This document shows positions 1 through 10,244 of a DNA stretch of 64,000 nt, piece by piece (the stretch's first letter is position 1; the number at the start of each line of letters is the position of its first letter). The stretch is taken from NCBI RefSeq assembly GCF_014217835.1, contig NZ_CP055263.1:1377001-1441000 (forward strand), written 5' to 3'. The position numbers and the translations under genes were made by a program. Below the pieces are notes generated by a model. That model was not told the DNA's origin and did not search any database. It saw only the letters and a program-made list of their open reading frames with translations. Source of the DNA: Metabacillus sp. KUDC1714 (GTDB lineage: Bacteria; Bacillota; Bacilli; Bacillales; Bacillaceae).

Positions 1-1
1 T

Positions 2-2374
2 ATAAAAAATTTAGGAATGGCTTATCCAGAACTTATAACTTACAAATCATTAGGAAAAACACCTTTTGGGAGAGAAATGTGGGCTGTTGGAGTCGGTAGA
101 GGCGATGCAACCCTTTTTATCAATAGTTCACATCATGCAAGAGAATGGCTAACTACAAATATCGCCATGGAAATGATCGATCAGTACAGTGAATCATACG
201 TAAATAATACTAAAATAGACGGCTATTCTGCTAGGTCTCTTTTGAATGAAGTTACGATTTGGTTTGTACCGATGGTAAATCCTGATGGCGTTACTCTCCA
301 AAAAAGTGGATTAAACGCCTTTCCTTCTTGGACCCATCAATCCTTGATTAAAATGAACAACGGCAGTAAAAACTTCAAAAGATGGAAAGCAAACGCTCAA
401 GGAATTGACTTAAACCGTCAATATCCAGCTGGCTGGGAACTTAAAAGTGGATTAACGAATTCTTATATGAATTATCCTGGTAAACGAGCTTTAGAAGCCC
501 CAGAAGCAGCTAAACTTGCAGCTTTTACTTATTGGGTTGACCCAGAAATTACAGTTTCGTACCATTCTTCAGGAAGAACACTATTCTGGAACTATAAAGT
601 AAAAAAAGGCAATTATGATCGTGATTATACAATAGCTAAAAAGGTTGGAAATATGACAGGGTATAGTCTTGTAATGCCAACCTCAACACCAAGCGGTTCT
701 GGCTACAAAGACTGGTTTATTGAAACATTTGATCGTCCTGGCTTAACTCCTGAGATTAGCTATTACGTTCCTAATACAAATCCACCTATTTCTGTATTCC
801 CAGAGGAATGGCGAAGAAATAAAGCAGTAGGCTTATACCTCGCACAAGAGTCAGATAAGCTGTGGGAAAAGAAAGTGACACATGTTAATAAAACCATTAC
901 AACCTTTGATACTAAGTCAACTCTAAATCGCCCAGACCCAGATCATGCTTCTAGAAAAACACTTAAACCTGGGGTTTATACAGTTGATGCTACGAAAGAC
1001 AAATGGTTGCGAGTATCAACAGGTACAGTAAAAACTTGGGTATATGCATCTAGTTTCGTATATGGAGAAGTTTCTAATGTTAATGAACCTTTATTGTTAC
1101 TTACTAAGAAAACACTATTCAGCATGCCTTTACAAAATAAAAATACAAAGGTATTAATTGACCAACAAATCGTAACGGCTAAAAAGAAGTGGAATAATTG
1201 GTACTTAATTAATACAACTTATGGTGATAGATGGATTACAGATGCATCTGTACTAAAAAATTATTCTCCAACTACAATTAACGAAACATATAAACTATTA
1301 GTTCCAAAAGTAGCTTGGGAAGCTCCAGTCTATACAGCTAAGAGAACATCATTGCAAAAAAATACTGTTATAAATGCTACACAACAATGGAATGGATGGA
1401 TTCGCGTACAATTTGACGGTAAGCATTACTGGATGAGAAAAGATCACACATTAGAGTCATTTAATGTTAATAACTCTACAGAGAATGTTAACCAAGAAAT
1501 TGTATTATTAACGAATAAAGTATTATTCAACCTCCCTTCATATGGATCTAATTCAGGTAAATCAGTTAAAGCAGGAACATATCAAGTAGTAAGAAAGATG
1601 AATAATTGGTATGGAATTAAAACATCTTATGGTACTAAATGGGTAAGTCATTCATCTGCTATTACTGACAACCAAACAAATAAAATAAATACACAATACG
1701 AACTTGTAAGACCAAAGGTTGCACACAGCATTCCATCAGGATCAGCAGCTGTTCGATCAATACCTGTTGGTACAATTGTACAAGCAACAAGTGAATGGGA
1801 AGACTGGACATCAGTTATTTATGATCAGCAAACATACTGGTTAAGAACTGATAGCGTATTAAAGCCATTTACAGTTGAACAATCAACAGAGCCTATCGAT
1901 CAAGAACTTGTTTTAATAACAAGAAAAACACTATTTACACTTCCTTCATACGGAAGCAATACAAATGAATCTGTTGAACCTATGATTGTAAAAGCAACTC
2001 GTCAACGAGGAAACTGGTACGCGTTTAATACGGTAAATGGTGAACGCTGGATTTCTAGTGCTTCTGTTATAACAGACTATCATCCAACAGCAATCAATCA
2101 ACAGTATGAGCTCTCACAAGAGAAAAGAGGGTTTACAATTCCTTCTACAACCGCTGAAAGTCTGATAATTGCTAAGGATTCAGTTGTTACCGGAAAGCAA
2201 ACTTGGAAAGATTGGATTTTAGTCGAATATTCTGGAAAAGAATATTGGGTCAAAACAGATGCAACTCTTGTCCCATATTCTCCTCAACAGAACATGTCAA
2301 AAATGCTTAGCACTGAAACTAGTCCAGAAACAACATCTGAACAACCTGAAGTTAAAGAAGAGAAAATTCAATAA
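2..2374 (+). CDS. M14 zinc carboxypeptidase with SH3-like repeat tail (5' partial)
   Basis: Secreted or surface metallocarboxypeptidase, probably acting on wall peptides or extracellular protein. The frame is open to the left edge, so the N terminus, including any signal peptide, lies outside; residues here count from the first Met at 17. The M14 site is complete: zinc ligands H40 and E43 (HAREW) and H183, the N133-R134 pair that binds the substrate carboxylate, Y230, and the catalytic E246 in TPEIS. From about residue 310 to 760 there are about seven SH3-like modules of 60-80 residues, each with a W-x-x-W or NW core. They alternate between two types (a 'LLTKKTLF..P' type and a 'LVPKVAW' type), resembling GW modules that bind wall polymers. 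The catalytic family is clear; substrate is unknown. Confidence 0.9.
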   Translation: MKNLGMAYPELITYKSLGKTPFGREMWAVGVGRGDATLFINSSHHAREWLTTNIAMEMIDQYSESYVNNTKIDGYSARSLLNEVTIWFVPMVNPDGVTLQKSGLNAFPSWTHQSLIKMNNGSKNFKRWKANAQGIDLNRQYPAGWELKSGLTNSYMNYPGKRALEAPEAAKLAAFTYWVDPEITVSYHSSGRTLFWNYKVKKGNYDRDYTIAKKVGNMTGYSLVMPTSTPSGSGYKDWFIETFDRPGLTPEISYYVPNTNPPISVFPEEWRRNKAVGLYLAQESDKLWEKKVTHVNKTITTFDTKSTLNRPDPDHASRKTLKPGVYTVDATKDKWLRVSTGTVKTWVYASSFVYGEVSNVNEPLLLLTKKTLFSMPLQNKNTKVLIDQQIVTAKKKWNNWYLINTTYGDRWITDASVLKNYSPTTINETYKLLVPKVAWEAPVYTAKRTSLQKNTVINATQQWNGWIRVQFDGKHYWMRKDHTLESFNVNNSTENVNQEIVLLTNKVLFNLPSYGSNSGKSVKAGTYQVVRKMNNWYGIKTSYGTKWVSHSSAITDNQTNKINTQYELVRPKVAHSIPSGSAAVRSIPVGTIVQATSEWEDWTSVIYDQQTYWLRTDSVLKPFTVEQSTEPIDQELVLITRKTLFTLPSYGSNTNESVEPMIVKATRQRGNWYAFNTVNGERWISSASVITDYHPTAINQQYELSQEKRGFTIPSTTAESLIIAKDSVVTGKQTWKDWILVEYSGKEYWVKTDATLVPYSPQQNMSKMLSTETSPETTSEQPEVKEEKIQ

Positions 2375-2382
2375 CAAAATTG

Positions 2383-2421
2383 AAAATAACCTACCGAATT
2401 TATGATTCGGTAGGTTATTTT
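2383..2421 (+). terminator. Rho-independent terminator after the M14 gene
   Basis: A perfect 17-bp inverted repeat (2383-2399 with 2405-2421) around a 5-nt loop, ending in a T-run. It lies 8 nt after the carboxypeptidase stop codon. Confidence 0.85.
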
Positions 2422-2579
2422 TCATTCCAGCATTTCCCTATCATATTCAACTATACAAAGGAATAAATTTTGTAATCAAAGAATCTCAATTTGGTTCTTA
2501 TTGTTTATTTTCCAACAAAAAGTGTAATAATGATTATATCTTTCTATTTTTACATTTTTTAATGAAAGGGGAATGTTTA

Positions 2580-2744
2580 ATGGAAATAGAACAAAATGAA
2601 AAAGTCTGGGATGAACTTTTTGAAATCTCATCTGGGCAGGTACCAAATGGGTTTCAAAGGCTAGAGGAAATGTTCGAAAAAGGATTAATAGATTATGCAG
2701 ATTATGAGGATGCAAAAACAACTTTAAGCAACCTCTTCTTATGA
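2580..2744 (+). CDS. 54-residue protein with a SHOCT-like C-terminal helix pair
   Basis: Small soluble acidic protein. The start at 2580 is preferred over an in-frame ATG at 2562 because AAAGGGG lies 8 nt before it. The last 25 residues (LEEMFEKGLIDYADYEDAK) have the 'L..L...G.I..E.F...K..L' pattern of SHOCT domains, short oligomerisation hairpins found at protein ends. No function can be assigned. It stands alone between two secreted-peptidase genes. Confidence 0.55.
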   Translation: MEIEQNEKVWDELFEISSGQVPNGFQRLEEMFEKGLIDYADYEDAKTTLSNLFL

Positions 2745-2810
2745 CTCATTGACAATAGGCTTGTAAATTGTAAGTATGCGCCAAGACTTTATTATATAGT
2801 ACCACTTATT

Positions 2811-2831
2811 AGGGGAGAATCTGTCTCCCCT
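2811..2831. terminator. Short hairpin between convergent genes
   Basis: Perfect 8-bp stem AGGGGAGA/TCTCCCCT with a 5-nt loop between converging genes. There is no strong T-run on either side, so the terminator role is only likely. Confidence 0.4.
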
Positions 2832-2873
2832 ATTTAGACCGTTAATTATAGAAAAGCTTAGTTTACCGATTAT

Positions 2874-5207
2874 CTACATCCTAATATTGGTATAATGAAC
2901 CCACCCTCTTTTACCGTCCTTCGTAATAACACGATAATATCCCATCTTAAGGTCAATTAGTTGAACTGCCTCTTCCTTTTTTAAGTGTCCTGTAATATAG
3001 TTCCATGGCATATAACCATTTTTCAATGCTGCTTCACTAGTTTTTATAAAACCTGATTTTACCGGATAAGGCAAAGAGTTTAACGTCACTTTTACATCTG
3101 TTGCTTTTACCCAGCCTCTAGTATAGGAAGCTATGACTCTGTGATACCCTTCCTTTGTTTCAATAATCGTTAATGGCTCATTGTTAGCTAGTGTTGCAAT
3201 TACTTTATTATGATCCTTAAAACCATTTCGTAATGACGCAGATGATGCACTTACAGTTCCGTAATAAATAAATTTCGTTGGTATTGCTAGTAAGTAACTA
3301 TGATGTACCCATCCTCTAGTTTTTGCACCAATGACACGATAATAACCATTCTTTAAATCAATGACTTTAACAGCTTCTCCATTTTCTAGAGATCCTACCA
3401 ATTTATTATGTGGCAAATATCCATTTAAGACTTTAACATTATTCGCAAGAGAAACTGCCTGTTTTACCTCAAAGACTCCCTCGTTCGTAACTTTTATAGT
3501 AAGAGATTTACTATTGTTTCCCGCACGATCAGTAGAAATAATTGATAATACAGTGTTTACGTTTTGCGGTGAAATTGTCATATAATAAGTACCAGTTGAT
3601 GATGCCGTTGTAGATTTAATAACAGTTTTCCCATTGTTAATTTTAACAGTTGAATTCGCTTCTGCCTTCCCTGTTATCGTTGTAGTCTTATTTGTAAATT
3701 TTCCAATATTCGGGATAGCAGGTGGGGTGTTATCTATAACTTTTAATGAATATGGTTCACTTTCTAATCCATTATTATTTAAGATAATTTTAATGATTGT
3801 TCCAACCTTTTGTTTTGGAATACTGATTGAAAAACTACCATCATCATTTATTTTTGAACTTCCTATTGTTTTTCCATTTACAGAAGCGACAATTTGAAAT
3901 CCAATATTTATAGATTTACCAGTAAGTTTGACATCATTATCACCTATTTGATCAACTTTTGGTTGGCTCGGGATCGGATGGAGCAAATACGTAACAGATG
4001 CTTTAGGATTTATTAATCCATATCCATATATGGAATCTTTCCCTGACTTACCTAAATCAACAGCAGTATACTCTAAAATTCCACTAATTTTATTCGGAGA
4101 TAAGGTTGAGTCAAGTGATTTATATAGACTTACAACTCCTGAGACTATAGGTGCTGAAAAGGAAGTTCCAACCCATTGATCATAAGTACTATTGACACTA
4201 GTTGAGGTAACGCTCCCATCAGCTACTATATCAACGTTATCATTTCTATTAGAAAAAGTAAAAATGGAGTTTGATTCATCAACTGCCCCTACTGATATAA
4301 CACCTTCATATGATGCTGGATACACGTATTTCGTATTTCCTTCATTACCTGCAGATGCCACAATTGTGATTCCATTATCAACAGCATGTTTTATCGCCTC
4401 TTGCTCAATCGTTGAAGATGTTGTTCCTCCAAAACTCATATTCATAATATCTACATTTTTTTCAATCGCATAGTCTATTGCCTTTAAAACGTCCTCCTGA
4501 TAAATTACACCATCAGAATGAGCAATCTGCAAAGGGAGAATTTTTACATTAGCATTTCCACTTACACCGCTAATTCCTTTTCCATTGTTTGTATTAGCAG
4601 CAATTACCCCACTTACTGCTGTTCCATGCCCGTTTAAATCATAAATGTTAGAACTGTTGTTTATAAAATTATAGCCCCCAGGAGCCACAATTCCTTGTAA
4701 ATCCTCATGCTTAGTATCTAAACCCGTGTCCAAAACTGCAACTACAACCTCATTAGTAGGTTGAGCGTCCATGATATCCCATGTATAAGGTAATTCTAGC
4801 TTTTCAATATAGCCTTGTTGTTTATAATAGGGATCATTTGGAAGAGAAAATAATTGTCGAGTGTTGTTTTCTTCAATATTTTGTATAGCTTTATTTCTCT
4901 TAAGTTCCTCGATTAATTTATCTTTATCCTTACGATTATCTAAGGTTATCACATCTATATTCAAATTTTTAAAGGTTTTTTTATCCTTCAGGAGTGCTTT
5001 ATTTATACTCTTCTCTAAATTCGCACCTTTTTTATACGAAACTAGTAATTTTGATTCCTTTTCTTCTTTACTAGCATTTTCACTTTTTAGCAACTCCTGT
5101 TTTGATAAATCCGTTTCAGCGTTTACAGATAATACTAATAAATGAAAACCAATAAAAAAAGCTAAAAAACACATAACAAACACTGGTATATTTAAAACTG
5201 ACTTCAT
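2874..5207 (-). CDS. Secreted S8 subtilisin-like protease with Ig-like and SH3-like modules
   Basis: Extracellular serine endopeptidase. The first ~30 residues form a signal peptide ending near VNA. Residues 52-120 look like an I9-type propeptide. The catalytic domain has D160 (VLDTG), H194 (GHGTAVSG), N288 of the oxyanion hole and S351 (GTSFSAP), so it should be active. After about 410 come two beta-sandwich repeats resembling bacterial Ig domains ('TGKAEANSTV'), then three ~65-residue SH3-like modules with a repeated GYYRVI..RGWVH core, which probably attach the enzyme to the wall. It ends convergently with the 54-residue gene. It resembles the Vpr/WprA-like subtilases of bacilli, but I cannot name a specific orthologue. 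Confidence 0.92.
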   Translation of the reverse strand: MKSVLNIPVFVMCFLAFFIGFHLLVLSVNAETDLSKQELLKSENASKEEKESKLLVSYKKGANLEKSINKALLKDKKTFKNLNIDVITLDNRKDKDKLIEELKRNKAIQNIEENNTRQLFSLPNDPYYKQQGYIEKLELPYTWDIMDAQPTNEVVVAVLDTGLDTKHEDLQGIVAPGGYNFINNSSNIYDLNGHGTAVSGVIAANTNNGKGISGVSGNANVKILPLQIAHSDGVIYQEDVLKAIDYAIEKNVDIMNMSFGGTTSSTIEQEAIKHAVDNGITIVASAGNEGNTKYVYPASYEGVISVGAVDESNSIFTFSNRNDNVDIVADGSVTSTSVNSTYDQWVGTSFSAPIVSGVVSLYKSLDSTLSPNKISGILEYTAVDLGKSGKDSIYGYGLINPKASVTYLLHPIPSQPKVDQIGDNDVKLTGKSINIGFQIVASVNGKTIGSSKINDDGSFSISIPKQKVGTIIKIILNNNGLESEPYSLKVIDNTPPAIPNIGKFTNKTTTITGKAEANSTVKINNGKTVIKSTTASSTGTYYMTISPQNVNTVLSIISTDRAGNNSKSLTIKVTNEGVFEVKQAVSLANNVKVLNGYLPHNKLVGSLENGEAVKVIDLKNGYYRVIGAKTRGWVHHSYLLAIPTKFIYYGTVSASSASLRNGFKDHNKVIATLANNEPLTIIETKEGYHRVIASYTRGWVKATDVKVTLNSLPYPVKSGFIKTSEAALKNGYMPWNYITGHLKKEEAVQLIDLKMGYYRVITKDGKRGWVHYTNIRM

Positions 5208-5386
5208 CCTATTCCCTCACTTTTGCATTACTTTTATTTACTTTTTTAAAAAGAAGCTGAATTCGGGTTAAAAATAAATATTTTAAGAAAACCATTTTAC
5301 TATTAATATCTATCATAACTAAATATTTAATGTTTTTGTTAATAAATGAAAAAAGTGAACGAATTAACTAATTAGGAGGAAGATAA

Positions 5387-5422
5387 ATGTACTATACTCA
5401 TTTTTTACAATTACCAAGGTAA
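5387..5422 (+). CDS. Candidate 11-codon micro-ORF between strong RBS and hairpin
   Basis: The ORF encodes MYYTHFLQLPR. A near-perfect Shine-Dalgarno (TTAGGAGGAAG) sits 6-7 nt before its ATG, and a strong hairpin starts 7 nt after its stop codon. This layout fits a leader peptide or a translated micropeptide, but no + strand gene follows, so it is not a simple attenuator. It could be a remnant. Expression is not shown by sequence alone. Confidence 0.3.
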   Translation: MYYTHFLQLPR

Positions 5423-5428
5423 CATAAA

Positions 5429-5465
5429 AAACCTTAGCCCAATAGTATAAATTGGGCTAAGGTTC
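5429..5465 (-). terminator. Terminator of the kds operon
   Basis: A stem of at least 12 bp (ACCTTAGCCCAA with TTGGGCTAAGGT) followed on the minus strand by TTTTTT. It lies 40 nt after the kdsC stop codon. On the plus strand it would also end transcription after the micro-ORF. Confidence 0.8.
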
Positions 5466-5504
5466 TATTTTAATCCACTAAATATGACGGAATCACTTTT
5501 AAAA

Positions 5505-6026
5505 TTATTGGGTAATCTTAAATTTACCTTTTAAATAATCCTGTAATAGAGCATTGTAATCAACCGTTTGATTAAGAATATGGTCGATAATCTCGCGTAC
5601 TGCTCCATTTCCACCCGTTTCAGTCGAGATGTACTGAACATGCTGTTTTACAATTGGCACTGCATCAAGTGGTGCCGCGGAAAATCCTACAACTTGTAGG
5701 ATTGGAAGGTCATTAATATCATCTCCGACATAACAAACTTCTTCCAAGGTTATATTTAAGTCATTCATAATTTGCTCCATGACTTCAAGCTTTTCATGGA
5801 TACCTTGATGAACATAATCTATTTTTAATTCTTCCGCTCTTTTTAGAACAGACTCAGAAGTTCTTCCGGTAATGATTGCTGTTTTAATCCCAGCATAATG
5901 TGCTAGACTAATGCCCATTCCATCTTGCGTATGAAAGGCTTTATATTCTTCGCGATCTGAGCCAATGTAAAGCTTTCCATCTGTTAATACGCCGTCAACA
6001 TCAAAAACGATCAATTTAATATTCAT
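5505..6026 (-). CDS. kdsC: 3-deoxy-D-manno-octulosonate 8-phosphate phosphatase (KdsC)
   Basis: HAD-family phosphatase that removes phosphate from Kdo-8-phosphate. At 173 residues it is the typical capless length. HAD motifs: D9 and D11 in VFDVDGVLTDG, T53 in TGR, K79, and D102-D103 in GDDINDLP. Last gene of kdsA-kdsD-kdsC, 9 nt after kdsD. KdsC-type enzymes can act on related ulosonic acid phosphates, but KdsA and KdsD next door make Kdo the likely substrate. No CMP-Kdo synthetase (kdsB) is present in the window. Confidence 0.88.
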   Translation of the reverse strand: MNIKLIVFDVDGVLTDGKLYIGSDREEYKAFHTQDGMGISLAHYAGIKTAIITGRTSESVLKRAEELKIDYVHQGIHEKLEVMEQIMNDLNITLEEVCYVGDDINDLPILQVVGFSAAPLDAVPIVKQHVQYISTETGGNGAVREIIDHILNQTVDYNALLQDYLKGKFKITQ

Positions 6027-6035
6027 ATAAGCACC

Positions 6036-7019
6036 CTATATTCCTAAATTCATTAAATCATGAATGTGAATCATCCCAATTGGACGATGATTTGAATCAG
6101 CTACAGGAAGTACATTAATTTTGCGCTCTTCCATTATTTTAAGTGCATCAACTGCGAGTAAATCAGCGGTAATAACAATCGGATTTCGATTACAAAGCTC
6201 ATCAACATTTGATAATAAGAGATTATCTGATAGAGCAAATGCTCTTCTAATATCACCATCTGTTAAGATTCCCACTAATTTATCCTCTGTATCGACAACA
6301 CTTGTTGCGCCCATTCCTTGAGCTGTCATTAGGAATAGCGCCTCTTTAATCGTAGCATCACCCTGAACAATTGGGTTTTTATTTGTAGACCTAACAACAT
6401 CATGCACTGTTAATAATAGCTTTCTCCCTAATGCACCACTTGGGTGGTACACTGCGAAATCCTCTGGCTTAAAATCTCTTGCCTTTAATAAAGCGATCGC
6501 AAGTGCATCCCCTAGTGCTAAGGTTACTGTCGTACTAGTTGTTGGAGCAAGACCGAGCGGACAAGCCTCAGTTACATTTCCAATACTAAGAACTAAATCT
6601 GATTTTATTGCTAAAGTAGATTTTGTATTTTTAGAAATTGCAATCATCTTAGCACCAATTTTCTTGATAGAAGGAATTAGTCTAAGCACCTCATCAGATT
6701 CACCGCTATTTGAAATAGCAATCACGATGTCATGCTTTGTTACCATACCTAAATCTCCATGCAATCCTTCCGCTGGATGGAGAAAAAGAGATGGTGTACC
6801 AGTGCTAGCCAAGGTTGCATTCATTTTTCTACCAATAATACCTGATTTCCCCACACCAGTAATGACAACTCTTCCTTTACAAGCAAGGATCATCTCGATT
6901 GTACGATTGATTGTTTCTTCCTCTAGTACTTCTTTTAAAGCTAATATTGCAGCAGCTTCTTGCTCTAATACATCATTAAAACTTGAAAGATAACTTGTAG
7001 AAATTTTGCTACTTGCCAT
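6036..7019 (-). CDS. kdsD: D-arabinose-5-phosphate isomerase (KdsD/KpsF)
   Basis: Converts D-ribulose-5-phosphate to D-arabinose-5-phosphate, the sugar input for Kdo synthesis. The N-terminal half is a SIS domain (VVITGVGKSGIIGRKMNATL, SNSGESDE, HPAEGLHGDLGM); the C-terminal half is a CBS pair from about residue 205. The start at 7019 is chosen over an ATG two codons upstream because AGGAGG then sits 7 nt away rather than 1 nt. Middle gene of the kds operon, 20 nt after kdsA. Confidence 0.9.
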   Translation of the reverse strand: MASSKISTSYLSSFNDVLEQEAAAILALKEVLEEETINRTIEMILACKGRVVITGVGKSGIIGRKMNATLASTGTPSLFLHPAEGLHGDLGMVTKHDIVIAISNSGESDEVLRLIPSIKKIGAKMIAISKNTKSTLAIKSDLVLSIGNVTEACPLGLAPTTSTTVTLALGDALAIALLKARDFKPEDFAVYHPSGALGRKLLLTVHDVVRSTNKNPIVQGDATIKEALFLMTAQGMGATSVVDTEDKLVGILTDGDIRRAFALSDNLLLSNVDELCNRNPIVITADLLAVDALKIMEERKINVLPVADSNHRPIGMIHIHDLMNLGI

Positions 7020-7039
7020 CTTCATACCTCCTAATAAAA

Positions 7040-8372
<1,333 letters not shown>

Positions 8373-8822
8373 TTGATTATCGACAAACTTTCAAATGCTG
8401 AAATATATTATGGACTGCATCCTCGTATAAAAAAAGGACTACAATTTCTTTTTGATAACGACTTGAATTCATTAACTCCTGGTAAATACGAAATTGAAGA
8501 AGATAATATTTTTGTTATGATTCAGGAGTACGAGACAATAGACGTTGAACAAGGACGTTGGGAATCTCATCATAAATATACCGATATTCAATTTATGATA
8601 AATGGCGAGGAAAGAATGGGTTATGCAAATATTGAGGCAATGGAAGTAGTTGAACAACATAAAGAAAAAGATCTAATGTTTCTTGAAGGTAATGGTGACT
8701 TATTGTTGGTGAAACAAGGATACTTTACTATCTTTTCACCTGAAGATGCACATATGCCAACACTTTGTGTTCACGAACCTCGATATATTAAAAAGGCAGT
8801 AGTAAAGGTTTTTTGTGATTGA
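8373..8822 (+). CDS. YhcH/YjgK/YiaL (DUF386/TabA-like) family protein
   Basis: A 149-residue cupin-like protein of the family containing YhcH, TabA and EbgC, linked to sugar metabolism, including sialic acid use and biofilm-related sugar handling. Family features: WESHHKYTDIQFMINGEERMGY in the middle and FSPEDAHMPTLCV near the end, supplying His and Glu/Asp residues for a metal site. The start is a TTG at 8373 with GGGGG 7 nt upstream. It is divergent from the kds operon and could act on a related sugar, but this is only positional. Confidence 0.85.
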   Translation: MIIDKLSNAEIYYGLHPRIKKGLQFLFDNDLNSLTPGKYEIEEDNIFVMIQEYETIDVEQGRWESHHKYTDIQFMINGEERMGYANIEAMEVVEQHKEKDLMFLEGNGDLLLVKQGYFTIFSPEDAHMPTLCVHEPRYIKKAVVKVFCD

Positions 8823-8894
8823 AAAAATCCATAGGTGACTGGTCTGGAATAACTAATTAACAATTATGCAAAAAAAGCCACATAGTTTATTTTT

Positions 8895-8920
8895 GAGCTG
8901 CCATTCGGTGGCTCTTTTGT
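8895..8920 (+). terminator. Terminator after the YhcH-family gene
   Basis: An 8-bp stem (GAGCTGCC with GGTGGCTC, two G-T pairs) and a 4-nt loop, followed by TTTTGTTTT. Confidence 0.65.
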
Positions 8921-9034
8921 TTTGTAGGGTTCAGGATAAGTTCCCAGATTAATTTGTAATATTTGTAATATTTTTGAAACTTTCCCCCTTCTTATACGTC
9001 TTATATAAGGGAATACAAATAAGGGGGCATCTTT

Positions 9035-9922
9035 ATGTATAAGAAAATACTTATTTCAACATTACTAGCAACTCCATTGTTCGCATTAAATCTTGATCCA
9101 TCATTAACTCATGCGGCAACATCTAGTGCGCAAGTAAATGCAAATATTGATCTAGAATACTTGAAGAAAAACTTAGGCGCTGGTATGTCGAAATCACAAG
9201 TTAAACAAGCATTAGGTAATGAGTATACAAAAGGAATTAACCATTTGAATAGTCATGAATCATGGACTTATATAATTGGTAAAGTTGAAAGTTATGAGTT
9301 TGATAATCCAAACAATGATGCAGTTGATGTGGATGGAATAAAGAATGGTAAGCTCAAATACCATGTTTCTATTACGTTTGATAATGATATTCTAGAAAGT
9401 GTATATATCCGTTACTTAGATAGAAAAGGAAAAGTAGCTGAATATTTTAAAGACGACTCAGGTTATTTAAAGGATAATGGATATAAAGTTAGAAAGAGTA
9501 ATAGTAAGTTTATAGATTTTGGAGACCGTGGAGAAAAAGTTAAGAATATTCAATCTCAACTTATGTCAAAGGGTTTTAGTTTAGATCGTTATGGAAATGA
9601 TGGTGTGTTTGGAGAAGAGACAGAGAAAGCAGTACGTGCCTTTCAAAAACAACAAGGTATTCTTGTTGATGGTATCGTAGGTCCTGTAACATTAAAAAAG
9701 TTAGATATTACTATTGAGAATAATAATGTTGCTTATCCTGGTGACTTAGTAAAAAAGGGATCAAGAGGTAAGAACGTAGAAAGAATCCAACAGATTGTTG
9801 GTGTAACTGTAGACGGAATTTTTGGACCCAAGACAGAGGCAGCTGTAATAAAGTATCAAAAGAATAATAGTCTTAGCGTAGATGGTATTGTAGGTCCAAT
9901 AACATGGTCTAAAATGTTTTAA
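9035..9922 (+). CDS. Secreted peptidoglycan-binding protein (two PG_binding_1 domains)
   Basis: Exported wall-binding protein. A signal peptide covers the first ~28 residues (ending THAAT). Residues 35-150 form a domain with a 'LGAGMSKSQVKQALG' motif, as in BamE/SmpA-like and other small secreted folds. Two peptidoglycan-binding domains follow: one near 172-228 (RGEKVKNIQSQL, then DGVFGEETEKAVRAFQ) and one near 240-295 (RGKNVERIQQ, then VDGIFGPKTEAAV). No hydrolase domain follows, so any catalytic role must come from the N-terminal part. AAGGGGG precedes the start. Confidence 0.8.
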   Translation: MYKKILISTLLATPLFALNLDPSLTHAATSSAQVNANIDLEYLKKNLGAGMSKSQVKQALGNEYTKGINHLNSHESWTYIIGKVESYEFDNPNNDAVDVDGIKNGKLKYHVSITFDNDILESVYIRYLDRKGKVAEYFKDDSGYLKDNGYKVRKSNSKFIDFGDRGEKVKNIQSQLMSKGFSLDRYGNDGVFGEETEKAVRAFQKQQGILVDGIVGPVTLKKLDITIENNNVAYPGDLVKKGSRGKNVERIQQIVGVTVDGIFGPKTEAAVIKYQKNNSLSVDGIVGPITWSKMF

Positions 9923-10244
9923 AAAAAGCCCTTTCTATCGGAAGGGCTAACCATTCGTCTTCCCAAACAGTATTCTATTTCCATCAATTTAAACAACAGC
10001 AATAACTTTAATTAGACGAAATACTTTTGCCTTTATCAACCTCATCTCCCTGTACCTACAAACTCTCCAAGTGAAAAAATAACTCCTAAAAAACATTTTA
10101 TTTCAAGTATAATTGCTAACTTTCAAACAAGTCTTTGTACCTAGAGTTATATTGTACGAATACTCTTTCTAAAGGATTTTCTTTTCTAATCACTAAGAAA
10201 GCACTATAATTTTAAGAAAAGACTAAGCGAGGAGAAAGATAATA
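9923..10244. other. Intergenic stretch before the L,D-transpeptidase gene
   Basis: A hairpin at 9927-9948 (AGCCCTT/AAGGGCT, extendable to 9 bp) follows the upstream stop codon but has no good T-run on the plus strand. A TATAAT at 10205-10210, 35 nt before the next start codon, is the likely -10 for the L,D-transpeptidase gene; its -35 is weak. No ORF. Confidence 0.5.
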
